A stretch of DNA of 64,000 nucleotides from Ascaris suum (taxonomy: Eukaryota > Nematoda > Chromadorea > Rhabditida > Ascarididae). A program made the position numbers and the translations under genes. Under the pieces are notes generated by a model. The model saw only the letters and a list, made by a program, of their open reading frames with translations, was not told where the DNA came from and did no database searches. Location: assembly GCA_013433145.1 (NCBI GenBank), contig CM024188.1, forward strand, positions 4,233,501 to 4,297,500, written 5' to 3'. Positions 49,339 to 62,080 of this stretch are shown one piece after another (position 1 is the first letter of the stretch; every line of letters starts with the position of its first letter).

Positions 49339-51763
49339 TCGATTGGAGAGCTGTCGAATGGAGAAAGACTGACTCCGACAGGTTAAAGTCCGACTTATAT
49401 AGGCCTCAGGCAGACCAAAAACATCAGTGGCATTGCGCGAAGCACAATGATCAATGTAATGTTAGATCGCAAATAGATTTTGATCACAAGTAGACATCTT
49501 GGTTGGCTCTTCAGCGCCATATCCAACAGTAACACACAAACAACAAAATGTAACACTTCAAGCAATCACTTGTTTTATCCGCAAATAGAATGAATTGTAT
49601 GAAAATTTATCAACATGAAAAGTTATCGAGATGGGTATGCGTATGATCAGTTCACTAGTTACTTCATATTGTTGTCGAAGCACTCATAACTGTATTAGGG
49701 AAAGATTACAGTTATAATGTTATAGTTGCTTCGAAGGCTTCTGCAATAATCGTATGCAGTCCCCATCGAAAAGCAACGGTCGTTTTCGTGAATACGCGCA
49801 TATTACTGCAAATATCTTTCGTAAATCTTTATTTTTTTCACTTAAAATAAGCAATATATGTAATTTATTAATAAAAATTATTGCAACTATATCAGCTGCA
49901 AATAGAAAAGTCGTACAGCTTATGAGTAAATTCGAACAAGTTTCAAATCTCGGCAATACAAGTCGGTGAAGCATCCTACAGACAAACGAATTCAGAACAT
50001 TTCCTCGGGCCATAAGTATTTCAATTAGCAAGGAGTTTTTGCATCGAAAACTTTGCAACTGAGAAATATTTCTCCTCACGGATCGCTGAAACGACGTCGC
50101 ACAATCTGACAACGAAGTTTCGAATTAAGTAAAACATTTCTAGTCTCAAGTGGCTCAGAGCAAAATATTTTTAAAGTGTTTGTAAGACTGTTGAACTGGG
50201 TCAAGAAATACTTATCAAAATGCCGTCTTGGCCAATATGTGCTACATGATTATCAGACGGGTGTGTCAGCATTCTAAAGAGCTTGAGAAAAGAGGAGGGA
50301 AGATGGGGGAGGGGTGGAAAAGGAGTGAATAAATGTTTGTCGATAATGCTCCAGGCATTTATTTTGAAGCGACCGTAGAATACACTTCGCATCTTTCGAA
50401 GCTCTTACAGAGACTTGCAAGTGGCGCAAATGTCCAGGTCCGAGGAAACATACGAATTTAAATTAGTCACCATATCACAATGTGAAGTGACGTACACGCA
50501 TGAGGTTTATATGCGTGAGATGCACTTTTCATCCTATATATTCACACCCACTACTAAGTTCATACATAGCCAGCAACAGATCATTGCGTAAGTTGTAACA
50601 AGCTATCGCCGGATCGCCGACGATTTCGCACAACTTTGAATCGCTGGCTAAAAGCGCAGGACGACCCTTTAATCGCTTTGGAGTGGGGTTAGTGGCCGTC
50701 GAAATGTTCATTGGCACAAATCAAGTCTGTATTCATGTCTTGCAGTGCCCGAACTTCCAACTAAAACACTTTTGAGAATGGTCCGCGAATAAGAGTTCAG
50801 GTTCCTAGGTGTGATCCCATAAGCACTTGAATTCGCAAGCAAATCAGCAAAAAAAAAAAAAAAAAAACAACATTTATTGGCTGGTGGCACATGTTGAATT
50901 GTGGCAGATGCTAGTCTTAGAGATTTTTTTGCCGTTCCCGATTTGTTCGCTGTCTTCTTGGATGTGATTTATGACCAGTGGTTTTCGCACGGACGGGACA
51001 TGGTAAAACTGCAGTCATCGACATTACGGCACGAAGAAGGTGAATGATGGGATGAAAAAAGTGTTATTTCAAAGACTTGCAAATTCCTCAATGTACGGTA
51101 ATATGAAATGAATGGATTCTGCCATAGCTTCACCGGCCATCTGAGATGAATGGATATGCGCAACCCATTTGAGATATTTGAGAGAATGAAATATTTGGAA
51201 CGATGCAACGCAACCCGATTGTATCATAAGCCTTTTGAGATAAGTGAGATAAATAGAGACAAACGGAAGAACGTTTTGATAGAAACATATAAAATGAAGT
51301 TCTCTAAGCTGTCAGGTTCTCTGTGGTCTTAAATCACCTTTCTAGCGTTACTGAATAATTGATAGCTCGTGTAAGATAATAATAACCTCACTGATCACGG
51401 TTGTGATATAATTGTATCGAGATGATTTCGCAATTCAGCAATGAAAAAATGCTCGCATAAATTTGATATATCGACCACATCTACATAAATAACATGATAT
51501 AAAGTCAGTTATTGATTGCGTTGAAAATTAAAACCGTTCAGTCACGGTCGAAATTGCAGTTTGTGGAGATTTTAATGCAGCGAAAAAAAAAGATTGGAAA
51601 TAGGACACTCATCCTGAGGAATGGAATCAGTCGCGATTGCTTGAACTTAAGGCGGCGACATTTATAAGGTCAACAAAAGTTTCTGAATGCCGCAAGAATT
51701 GTGTATCACTGCGCATCTTCGCACAACTTAACGATTGTTTATTTAGTTCTGTTGAGCTTGTTG

Positions 51764-52521
51764 ATGTATTTTCAACGTGCAAAAATTTTTTCCATACTCT
51801 TTGATTTCGTGTTTCTTTTATCTAGTGCTAAAGCTGATATAGCAGTTGTGGATAGTTATGAGACAAAAACTTTACCGCACATTTGTATGAGTTGAAAGTT
51901 TGAGTTGGGGGAAGATGAAGATATGGAGAATAACATCATTTTATTTTCTTGTGTCGTTTATTGGGAGCTATGAAGTCTTTTGGGCAATTTGATAACATTC
52001 GTCCCGAGCAGTTCATCCAACCTTTTTTTTACTTTAGAAATTGATGAAGAAAATAAAGATACTTGTGGAAGCTTTTTTAAGAAAATCAAATCGCTGGAAT
52101 ATAAACTATGTTGTAAATTATCGACGTTGAAATTTTGCAAGACTACTCAAAGGTTTCGTATCGGATGTGAGGGTTCTTTAGCAGACTGTGAAATATTCAA
52201 AAAAAAAAGTGGCTGCCTCTATTCGCTGCCATTTGCGAAAAATGTTGCGACGTTCTGACCAATATTCAATGGACAATTGCTATAATTTTAGGCATAAATG
52301 AGAAAGTTCATTTATTTGCTATACATTTTTCGGCTATCTTCCCATTTGATGACGGAGAGGCTCTCAAACGCTGTAATAGAAAGTTAGACGATTTCGACCT
52401 TTCACACTTTTGTCATAAACGAATACTTGTCTTAGGTTCAAATGAGGTTTCTGGAATTCTTGAAGGTGGTTTTAACCTCAATGAGATCATAGACGTGACA
52501 TCCAGATATTTTGAAGGGTAA
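51764..52521 (+). CDS. Secreted cysteine-rich protein, unrecognised
   Basis: Exons 51764-51854, 52038-52166 and 52292-52521 (stop TAA 52519-52521) join in phase to 149 residues. Residues 1-24 (MYFQRAKIFSILFDFVFLLS, then SAKA) form a clear signal peptide with a likely AKA/D cleavage. The mature part carries seven Cys (DTCGSF, KLCCKL, KFCK, one at the second splice junction, KRCN, HFCHK) and ends EGGFNLNEIIDVTSRYFEG. The second donor (GTGAGG) and third acceptor (ATTTTAG) are good. The first donor used (GTTATG at 51855) is poor; a far better site, GTATGAGT at 51885, would create an immediate stop. The terminal GG|GTAAAC could instead splice onward. I recognise no family; a small secreted effector or antimicrobial-like protein is only a guess. 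Confidence 0.5.
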
Positions 52522-54015
52522 ACACCTCCACTTTCACAACCCTATTCTGAACGTTGCTCCGTCGGCATTTGTGAGCGTTAGTCACATATTCAAATGTCGT
52601 AAATATCTGAACCTTGAGACATATCTTAGAGCTTACAAAATTTGCATAAGGCTACTCCTGGAATATTAGAATGAAATTCTTGGTTATCGTGGCGACAAGT
52701 TGTTCAAACGGTTATAATGGCGAAACGTTTCTATACTCGAATTGCTGTAAAAAGGTGCAGAATTCGGAGTGAAACGTACTGTGAAAACTTCATATCTTCT
52801 TGGGCACTTTAGAGCTTTGACGATGAACACAAGACCTTATACCAACTTCTTTAATTAACAGGATGTTCATTTGTGTCTAAGAGAACTGGCTATTTTCTCT
52901 GCGTCGATGAGGGCTTTACGAATATATTACAAGTATTTCGGAAAGAGAACCTCTAGTAGAGGTGGAAATTGGCTTTCGAACAAGGTTGTATCTTCAAGGT
53001 TTGTGAAGACTGCATTCCATGTTTGGTGTCATTCTCATGCTTTCATTTATTAGGTAAGATGGATGCGAGCAAATTAAATCCCTGACATTCACTTGTTCAT
53101 TTGTGACCTCAATGGATCCTGAATGTTTAACTTGAACTATTTCTAATCATCACTCGTTTTATTCAATTCAACATTTATTATTCACGTGTGTACTATTGTA
53201 GCCTCTTGCTTCTCTGCTAATTGACCTGTATTTTCTGTATGTGCAGATAAATGATTTCATTCGACCAGCGACATGTGAACCTCGAGCTCACTATGAACAC
53301 CTAAAATAATGATTACAGTGCTGCATTCAGTGTCGCCATTGAAAATTTGTTTCCAGAGTGCACGTCTGCTCTGCGAACATGTCTCTAAGATTGAACTATT
53401 TCATTGGTTGCGGCCATTACCCGAACGCCGCCAATGCTTTGAAGCTTTATTGCCTCGACCATAGCGGATCCTAATTGTAGTTGTTGCTCCAATTTTCATC
53501 CTTTTTTTTCCGCTTTCTTGTTCTCAGTTTTTTCGGTTATCGCCGTAGTGTGGAATGGGTGATAAATTTCCCCAGTGATTAAACTATGTGTCCAAGTTAA
53601 CCATCGTGCACCCTCATTTTGATAAATGCCAGGAGGATCATAGCGCGAGTGTGACTTTACCTAGCTTCCTCATGTCAGGCTATGTGCTGAAGTAAAGCAG
53701 TCATTAAGACGGCGCTCAGAGATCCACTTCTTGCTTCTCCTCCGTTCCGCCTCGCCACTGTCCGATTTCTGCTCCCACTGACATTAAGCACTCTGAATGA
53801 TTGATACGGCAACACTTTGTTGCTGTTGTCCACGCTGTGCTGTGTTGCTGCACAAGCATTTCTCCTGAAAGATTAGTTTTCAGCACCGAACTGCTTAAGT
53901 AGTGAAATGGCATAGAATATCTCAGAAAATTACACAGGCGTATGTTTCATATGAGCATAAGCACAGGTGTACAAATATGAATATATAAACATGCAGGCGT
54001 ACAAATACATGTTTT
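52522..54015. other. No gene supported downstream of the cysteine-rich gene
   Basis: A fragment after an AACAG acceptor near 52861 reads CSFVSKRTGYFLCVDEGFTN and could be a further exon or a decayed paralogue, but phases do not agree with the upstream gene. Nothing else stands out. Confidence 0.4.
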
Positions 54016-54179
<164 letters not shown>

Positions 54180-54754
54180 GGGATCCACAGAGCGTGCAAA
54201 TTTAATTCATATAGAACGAGGTAGTCGATAGTAGATGGACATCGGTCAGCAAAGGAAATAAGGAGCTAGAAGGTCATTAAGCCTTCTTTTGAAAGTTAAC
54301 GTAATAAGTATTAGAAGAAGTAAAAGTGGAAGAGAATCTCATAAATTGATAACTCTGTTAGTAAAACTCTTCTTTGTTCTCATTAAACCTTCCCTTACTT
54401 ATTTTACCCGTCACTTTGGAAAAAGAGAAAATAACTGGTAGAATCGCGGTGAATGTAGCCAAACAGTATCTTGCGAGCTATGCCGGAGAGCGTACTCGAT
54501 TCTAAGAGTCCGAAGTGGATCGTTTTGAATTTTCTCAAGTCCCTTGGCTTAAACGCTTTTCTGCGTTTAACATTTTTTTAAAAGCTGCTCTCATAAAGTC
54601 TCTCTTTTCTCCCCTCAAATAACCGCGTTGCAAGTTCACATATCAGGTTTCTTCGCATATTTCAGTATGACTCCAATGCCGTCTTCTGCACTGAACGTTT
54701 CTAACAATGTTGGCAGTATGTTCACCAAATACGCTTCATTAAGCCTTCAAACAA

Positions 54755-55420
54755 CTAAAAATCGGTCATACTGCAACATTCTGAATACACCCAAGTTTTT
54801 GTTACATCATAGAACAGTACCGGAGCATTATAACGGAGTATATCTGAAGAGGTACTGGAGTTGCACGAATTGGATATCGGAGCAGTTCGAAATAGATATG
54901 GGGAGAAACCGTTATCAAGACCAAGCAAAACCGCAAAAATGATGAACTGTAAAACGCTGATTGGCATTGTTTGAGTAGGCGATATAAATTTGCCATCATC
55001 GGCATATGAATGAGCCTTAACGTCTACGGGTAAGCAATCAGGCAACTCTTTATGTGTAGTAGAAGCAGAACTGCTCCAAGAACCTTCTCCTAAAGAACAC
55101 TACTATGAACTTGATATCGATTTGATTAATTTGCTCCGGAACATCTTCCTGTCAAGAAAGCCCCAACTCACCGCAGCAATTTTCCGGAGATACCGTAGGA
55201 GCAGTAGGAGCAAGGATGAGAAAGGAATGGGTCCCGAATCAAAAGCTTTTGCGAAATCAATATAAGTACAGTCGGTAGCGTTCTTATTTAAAGAGAGCTT
55301 GAATCCAATCTGTTAACGAAACAAACAGCTGGGAGCTAATCCATCGGAGTGAGTGTGAATCGAATTGACTAAGGTCTTTCGAAAGCAATATGAAACGATT
55401 TTTGCACGAAAAAAGGTGTC
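54755..55420 (-). mobile_element. Degenerate LINE (non-LTR) reverse-transcriptase fragment
   Basis: On the minus strand, in order, are pieces of a LINE reverse transcriptase: TDCTYIDFAKAFDS (about 55265-55224), then DCLPVDVKAHSYADDGKFIS (about 55040-54980) with the catalytic YADD box, then LPISISNCSDIQF and CNKNLGVF (about 54900-54770), matching the conserved thumb region. Stops and frame changes separate the pieces, so it is not functional. The order and wording are typical of CR1/L2/RTE-like elements of metazoans; the clade was not resolved. Neither end nor a target-site duplication was found. Confidence 0.8.
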
Positions 55421-56502
55421 ATCGAAAACAGTCTTCTTGAGAACGAAATAAGCAACAAAATCGGATACATAGGCGTTTTTGAGAGGCAGAGCACTGAACT
55501 TGTGAGCGCATTCAAGCTTATCGAACTTGATATTATCAAGTTTGCTGTTGGTTATTATTTCCGTAATATAGTTGTAATAAATTGGATAATTCGAAAAATG
55601 ATGAGGAAAGAAATGAGTAATTCTATTTATAAGATCATCAGCAATAATTTCACTCTTGGGCAATGCAAATCACCACTCAGCACTATCAAAACTGAAGTGC
55701 TACGAGATGAAGCGGTCTTTTGCGCCTCAAGAAGTAATGTGACGTTCCTCGTTGTAGTGGAGTTGTTCAATTTCCCTCGGAGTTGCTTACGCCAACCACT
55801 TCTAATGGATAGTAAAGAAAGTATTGTTGGCTTGCGCTTTTTGTTTTATGATCCTTCGCATATTTGCATATATGTCTGAATATACAACAGATCTTATTGG
55901 AAAAATAATCATTGATAAGAACTATGTATATATATTTTTTCAAAATGCAGACCAGTGTGTTGTATTTCTAAGTGAGAGTGATAAATAATGAATTTCAGTT
56001 AATTTGAATGAGCGCGTTTGAAATTGCTTGGGAATTAGTGACTGGTTGCTTCGACCATTTTGGCCTTTCTTTGCTGATCCAAAATCACAGGATGTTGCAT
56101 ATCGAGAAAAGAAAAACGTTTATGTGATCAGCGACAGCAAAACCACGCCGACAAAAAGACGGGCTCTGAAATATTTTGCCCACTCATCGGTCACTTTTTA
56201 TTCAAAAGCTTTACGAAGAATAGTGTCAGTGAAAACAAAAATAATGCCATCGGTAATCGAAGATTACCTTCGCGCAGTTCTTTAAAACTGGATGTTAATT
56301 TCCACTAATCTGTTCACTTAAATATATTGCTGTTTCGATGTAATAAACGATAGTCAATAAATGAAAATAGCCGATGTTGAGTTGTAACTAAACGACTCTT
56401 GTGTATTTTATTAGTTGTGTTTGATTTATTTTGCGTAAAAGTGTTGTTTCATGAAGATGTTATGATTTTACGAGTGGTGTCCTCCGAGATCGGTTAGCAG
56501 TG
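55421..56502. other. LINE flank and possible small frame before the UIM gene
   Basis: A plus-strand frame at 56028-56285 contains DPKSQDVAYREKKNVYVISD and a basic tail, with AATAAA-type signals at 56341 and 56353. It has no ATG at a convincing position and no recognised domain. The rest is AT-rich. Confidence 0.3.
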
Positions 56503-59500
56503 ATGTGGAACGATAGCGATTCGCATGACGATGAAGATTTACAACGTGCCATTGAGCTTAGCAAGTATGTTGGCCTTTTTTCTTAACTTCCGCCCTTCAT
56601 CGATCATTTTTCGAAAATTTTCATTAATTCTTTCAAGTTATTTTCTTTAGGCGTAAAACATTGGGCGTACAACATATGCCCGATGCCATGCCAGAACGAT
56701 GAAAGGGACGCTCTTGTATGAGGCGCATACAAGGGTGGAAACAGATATTGATGTGTAGGCAAACCCTCAACGCATAACAACTCTTTATTTAACGTTTCGG
56801 TCGCGAACAATTTTCAAGAGATGATCTCTTGATAGAGTGCTGTACTCTAAGATAAGGTTTTTCTACAGGTAACATCGTCCACCAATAGCTCACTGATCAG
56901 ATAAAAAGATGCTTGTAAAACTCAACATTGCGAATGAGTTCGTTGAATTTAAAAGACGAACCATTTGATCGGTTGAGTATTTTCCCAATATAGAGCCGAA
57001 TAATGGCTTTATGTAAGCTTTAGAATTCTGTACCATTCGATGACAGTCAGCGCTAACTTCAGAGGGAGGAGGGGGAAGGGGGCAGTTTATGAGCACTCAA
57101 ATGTGCTGCATTTTAAAGTTAGCAAACTTTTCGCCATGAATTTTTTGAGTTATTCAGTAAAAAATTCCTCTCTAATCCATTTTTGCGAAATATTGCAAAG
57201 TTCACGTGAACGTAGATGTGTGAAATTAAACGACTGAGCAGCGATTTTGTCCATTCAAATGTGGATTGTTGAATATGAGTGCTGTGGAACTTACATTCTA
57301 ATTAAACTTTTAGTGATTGTGCCATAACTGCAATTAAATCCATATATTAATGCGAAATATTGATGTTTATAGGTATTTAATCTCGGTATTCGAGAAATGA
57401 TCGCCTGAAAAAAGGGAAAAGAATGAATAACATTTCTTCATGGTGATCGGTTTAGGAAGTCTTATGAGGTGGAACAAAAGCGAAGAGAGATAGAGCGAGC
57501 CTCTGCCGCTGTCAACTCACAAAATGAAAGTCTCATCGAATTGCAAGGCAGCGCTCAACAACAAATACGTCAACAGCAAATCGATGAAATTACACGACTT
57601 TATAGTGAGATGCCGGCTACTCGTCATATCAATCCGTTCGCACCTTCGTAAGTTCCCTCTTGTTGTTTTTAGCTGAGGTGTGTAAGGTTGTACTTCGATT
57701 GTTATTGAAACGATCGATGAGAAATTTATGCGCAAACGGATTGCGAACTTGCCACGTGAAGCTTAACGATAAAGTCGATAATCTCCATCGTTGAAGCGAT
57801 CATTGATTGATATTATTTGATATGTTTGAAGTTTGATAGATGATGTTCTTTTGAGAAATTCAGCCTTTGATCCTTCATCTTCTCTGTCTCTTCCTCCCCT
57901 CCCCCCCCCCCCCCCCCCCCCACCATCCCTCTCCCTTCATCTTCTCGCTCTGTCCTCTCTCCCACCTCTTTCTACTTTATCGCAGTTAGCAAGAATACTG
58001 AAAAATTTTCTTATAAGTTTGATTCAGCCTGATTCTGAATCATTTTTTTGTCTCGTTTCTGCACAACCGTTGTTTACTATTGCAAATGTTTTAGGCGAAG
58101 GACACTTCCAATGATGAGATATCCAATAAAGTATATTTCTTTCTGATTTCATGTAAAATAAAGTGTCCCAACCTTCGTCGTGATTACGAACTTACTTATT
58201 AACCTTTGAACATAATCGAATTGTTTTATTATATGGTAGAAAAAACTTCAGCACGTTGAGGACACCATCACCGTCGGCTGAATGGTGCACGATCAGGTTT
58301 CCAAAGGTGCAAATGCCTCAGGCACAAGCACTTCCACGTACAGCAACAATTATGAATTCGAATGCTCATCTCATCGGTGTCAATAGTTTCGGTACAGATT
58401 TATACGTTTTCCGTTCATCACGGCGAAGAGTAAAACGCCGTTTAGAAAATGGTAAAATATATCAGGCGTATACATGTTTTTTGTTTTTTTTTCGAGACGT
58501 TCATTGAGGGGATTTTAAAGGGCATCCGAGGCCTTTCAGTGACGTCATAGTCCAAGCTTAAGTCAGACTTCAATTTTTTGAAAGCAAATTTTGCCTTAAA
58601 AGCCTGAATGTTTCCACACCTTGCAACTTTTATTTTGGCAGATTCGTGTTAAATATTATTATTCCCCAGTCATAGCCTGTAGTACAATTCATTTTCGAGC
58701 AGATTATTGCTAATTGTTACTCGAAGTTTGATGCTCTAGCTAAACTGACATTGTTCAGGCGCATTTCCTCAGATGCCAGCCTTCTACGCTCAATCGTCAA
58801 GCGGAAATGCACAAAACGGTGCGTCGTCTCGATGTGCTGGATCATTTACGTAAGTCGTTTGATCAGTCCTCGAGAACTGAACAAACGTTTACGTTTGGCA
58901 GTAAAGTTTACTCCGCATATTGATCAGATTTTTCTCTCAGTTTAGCGGTATAAATGAAAGGGACCAGGGAAATGAAGTTGTGCTACACTTCGAAAAAGTT
59001 CTAAATTTTGCAAGTTGATTTTTTTTTGCCTCACTGACAATCCCATTTGTTTACGCTGTGAATAATAATGAGGGTATGTACTATTATACGGCCAAATGCG
59101 TAAAGGAGAGCTCTTCCCACTGCACCAGAAATGTTGCAGTTGGAATTGGCTTCGTTTTTATTTATTTTTATGTCTGTGTATGTTATTTATTTCTATTTTG
59201 TTCGTTACACCTGTCATTAACAGGAGTTCCTAAGGTATCTGTGGTGAACGGAACCTATCAGCAAGGGTTGTAGCCACCATATTCCTCTGTCTTGTTGATG
59301 TGTGTTTTTCTCTGTTGGGAAGTTTGAAAAAGAAAGTTAGGGCCCTCAACCCAAATATCGTAAGTGAACTAAAGAAGAACATCAGCTGCACCCTCCAAAG
59401 AATTAGCACGCAAGAAATGCAAGCAGTTTCACTTTCTGCATGCGTATATATATATATATATATATATAGGTAAATGGAAGTTCAAATATCTAGTAGAAAC

Positions 59501-60478
59501 AAAATCTACGTTTTTATCCGTGCCTTCTAAAGGCAAACGTGGGTGGGCTACTTTTATTTGGGTTCCCTCTCAAAGAATAAGTATTTACTAGATTTTCATC
59601 TTTCAAAAGCAAAGAACTGCACAGTAACATTATCTATATTAACTGCGGTCAGTCCGGAAATAAGAGGAGACGGAGTCGAGAAGGAAATAGTATGTGAACG
59701 GGATGAATGAAGCCGCTGGCGAATTTCGGAATCCACAAATTAATACCAGCAATTGCAGGACTCCAACTTTTCTCATAAGCAACGAAGCGGAAGAGTTTTG
59801 TTTAATATAAACAACATCTTTGTGACACTTACATATTTGGTGACCACTATAAGACAGTATTTTTGTCATCTTTCGTTGATTGCTTTGACATTCGGCTAAT
59901 TTTGAGTTCGAACTCATTCTATGAATTTTCGGCGAAAAACTTTTTCTAGAAGTGCAGCCGAGATGAGGCGATCGTCAGTTTTGCTGGATAGATTGTATCC
60001 ATAAAAATTCCCTTCTTTTTTCTGAAGGCTTTGAATGGATCGACAACATTATTTTAATGAGAGTTTCTAATATAAAATAAATAGCATGATCAATCGTTCA
60101 AGGTGCGTTCTTCTTTGGTGGGTTGTGCTCTACGAGTTGGGTTTACAGAATGGCGTCTTATTGTTTTTGTCCGATAATATGAAACTGCTATTGCAGTGGT
60201 AAATTTTAAGGAGCATATGCTTACTGTAATCATCAATTCCATTCTTGTTTAACGCGAGTTGCATTATGCAGCTTTGTACGTTATCACTGTAATTTGCAAT
60301 ATATTATTTTTGCATTTATTCATAATTAAGGCCTTTTAATTCGGTCTCTACGATTACGGCGGATGCGTCTGTTATTGTGCCATTTGGTCCCCTTACGACG
60401 AGATTTTTAAACGGTGATCTGATAGATCTCGGGCATGATGCTGAATCGAATACTGCAAATGCTGCCACTTATGAACAG
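56503..60478 (+). CDS. UIM, NPF and clathrin-box protein (endocytic/ubiquitin adaptor-like), 5' part
   Basis: Exons 56503-56564, 57456-57647, 58252-58451, 58759-58849 and 60331-60478 join in phase to 231 residues and continue. MWNDSDSHDDEDLQRAIELS is an acidic start leading into a ubiquitin-interacting motif (EDLQRAIELSKKS). Next come a Lys/Gln-rich helical region (KSYEVEQKRREIERASAAV; QQQIRQQQIDEITRLYSEM), an EH-domain-binding NPF (HINPFAPS), a Pro/Ser/Ala linker, and NGDLIDLGHD, a clathrin-box-like motif. This mix is typical of epsins, Rabenosyn-type or other coat adaptors; no ENTH or FYVE domain is visible. A class II PI3-kinase N-terminus is another possibility. Donors at 56565 (GTATGT), 57648 and 58850 (GTAAGT) are strong. 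An alternative reading of exon 4 in another frame stays open to TGA 58921, but only the chosen one keeps phase with 60331. Confidence 0.62.
57901..57921. repeat. C21 run in a pyrimidine tract
   Basis: Homopolymer flanked by CT-rich sequence in an intron of the UIM/NPF gene. Confidence 0.97.
59445..59468. repeat. Short (AT)12 repeat
   Basis: Alternating AT in the 1.5-kb intron before the clathrin-box exon. Confidence 0.95.
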
Positions 60479-61172
60479 GTCATTTTCAACAACAAGCCAA
60501 CAACGTTTCTTTTGAAACTTATTTCTTTCTCGATATCGGTAGTCAATAAAATTTGTGAACATCACGTTGAAAAGGCACAACTATTTGGAGAAATTTCCTT
60601 GCAGAAATTGAATAAGGTCGTTTTTGCTAACACAATATAGTATACGGAACTGGTAGTCTTTTCTTTATTTTGCATTTTCTAGTTCCTGTCCCTTTTCTTG
60701 TTGAATGAAATGGAACTAGTATTAAAAGAGTGATGCCCGCAAGACTTCGAGATTCTTTCTGTCGTTAGCATTTCAGGCAGTGAACTTTACAACAATCCTC
60801 TGCCTCCGAAAGCAGTCCTGTCGAAGTTACTGCAGAAGCAATTCATCCATCTCCCTTTGTGTTTGTTCTCAGTTGAAATGGAACGTGCCGACAGTCAGGG
60901 ACATAGTGTGATGTCTTGCTGGGGATTATTTCTGGTTGGAAAGTTGCACTGGATGGGTCGAATGTTAGTATCATGAAATATGATCAGTTTTTTTGTAAAG
61001 GAAAAGTTTACATCACGAAAGCATCGGAACTAGTTGGGAGGGGAGGGGATGGAGGAGGTTCTAGGTTTAATGCAGTCATGTAGCAATCGGCAATGGCCAT
61101 ATATAACCAGCATACCCATGGACAGGAGCCAAGAAATATGAGTTATTCGATTGTAACCGGGTTATACTATAG

Positions 61173-61362
61173 ATCTGCGATGAATTCGACCCGTTGTGTG
61201 CGCGAAATCGGTCGAATCGAGCGAATTCAATTACAATGCCACAGAGTCGAAGTAGTGGATTGCTGGAGGATAGAAGCAATACTGAAACAGTCACTTCTCA
61301 GCCAACGCTTGAGCGTTCCCACTCGATCAACTCCACCCATTCACAGCTTACACCTAAGCCAG
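61173..61362 (+). CDS. Further exon, probably of the UIM/NPF gene
   Basis: The frame from the TATAG acceptor reads ICDEFDPLCARNRSNRANSI, then Ser/Thr/Gln-rich sequence ending SINSTHSQLTPKP at a GTTAGC donor. The composition and the FDPL element match an adaptor tail with coat-binding motifs. It enters in phase 0, as the exon ending at 60478 requires, though an exon near 60776 may intervene. Confidence 0.45.
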
Positions 61363-61928
61363 GTTAGCTGTCACCTTACTCATTAAAAGCGAGCTTTCTG
61401 AAATGGACAATTCTTTGATCGTTGTTGCATGCGTTGCTTTCAGAGAGGTCGAATGCTTCTTCACCACTTATGTTTTACTAGCTATAGAGTCTATTGAAGG
61501 CGCTTGATGACGGGTGCTATATTTTGAGGCTACGACTAGCGATGTCATTGTACTACAGTTTTCTGTAATTTGTATCTCTTCGCCAAAAATGGTATTACCC
61601 TATGTTTGTATCACCTTTTCAGATACCTAGTATACTGTATCTATAATGTACTCGCGCGTTCTAGATTTAATCAAATACGACACCAGGTGTTTTGGTGCCA
61701 AAATTACAACACAGATAGCGTACTTTTTATATATTGAGTTTTCCTTGATAAACATGAATAAGACAGCAAAAATTACCTTATAAATGAGTCGAGTAAACGA
61801 AAGCTGACAAGAGATTGTGAGCAGTGACTAAAAAGGTTTTTAAAAATCGAAACAAGCTCCACAATAAATCATTATGTTCTCCAACAAAATGCGTTGGATA
61901 CAGTTGTCGATAGATTGGTGTCGCTAAG

Positions 61929-62080
61929 CCAGATCGTTCACGCATATTTCACACCCGTCGAGGTCCGGGCGACTTTCCGTCGTATCTTCCAAGAAACTAG
62001 AAGCCAACATCACATTTCCAAATCTAGACGATCTGCAACTGAAAAAGGGCTTGTTTCCGAAACCCACAAGGCGAATATAG
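61929..62080 (+). CDS. Further exon, probably of the UIM/NPF gene
   Basis: It takes the one base carried from 61362 (GCTAAG acceptor) and reads ARSFTHISHPSRSGRLSVVS, then ITFPNLDDLQLKKGLFPKPT. In-frame stop TAG is at 62078-62080 unless a donor lies earlier. Coding character is clear but the exit is not resolved. A following open block at 62179-62330 (PSNWWEDAPPSSSPDLFSEV) may be the next exon. Confidence 0.4.

Larger units (their letters stand above)
47728..51763. other. Mostly noncoding; promoter-like block and a coding-like island
   Basis: Besides the core promoter and direct repeat, the only notable part is 50529-50890. It is GC-richer, with two overlapping minus-strand frames (SSAYGITPRNLNSYSRTILK; PKRLKGRPALLASDSKLCEI) joined by a one-base shift, and it abuts an A18 run on the plus strand. 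A 130-codon minus-strand frame at 49720-50112 shows no recognisable domain. Confidence 0.5.

Noticed and set aside
49720..50112. 130-codon minus-strand frame
   Set aside because: No domain, biased AT-driven composition and no linked exon; a frame this long is expected by chance somewhere in 64 kb of six frames.
54628..54942. Plus-strand 104-codon frame
   Set aside because: It is the antisense shadow of the LINE thumb region.
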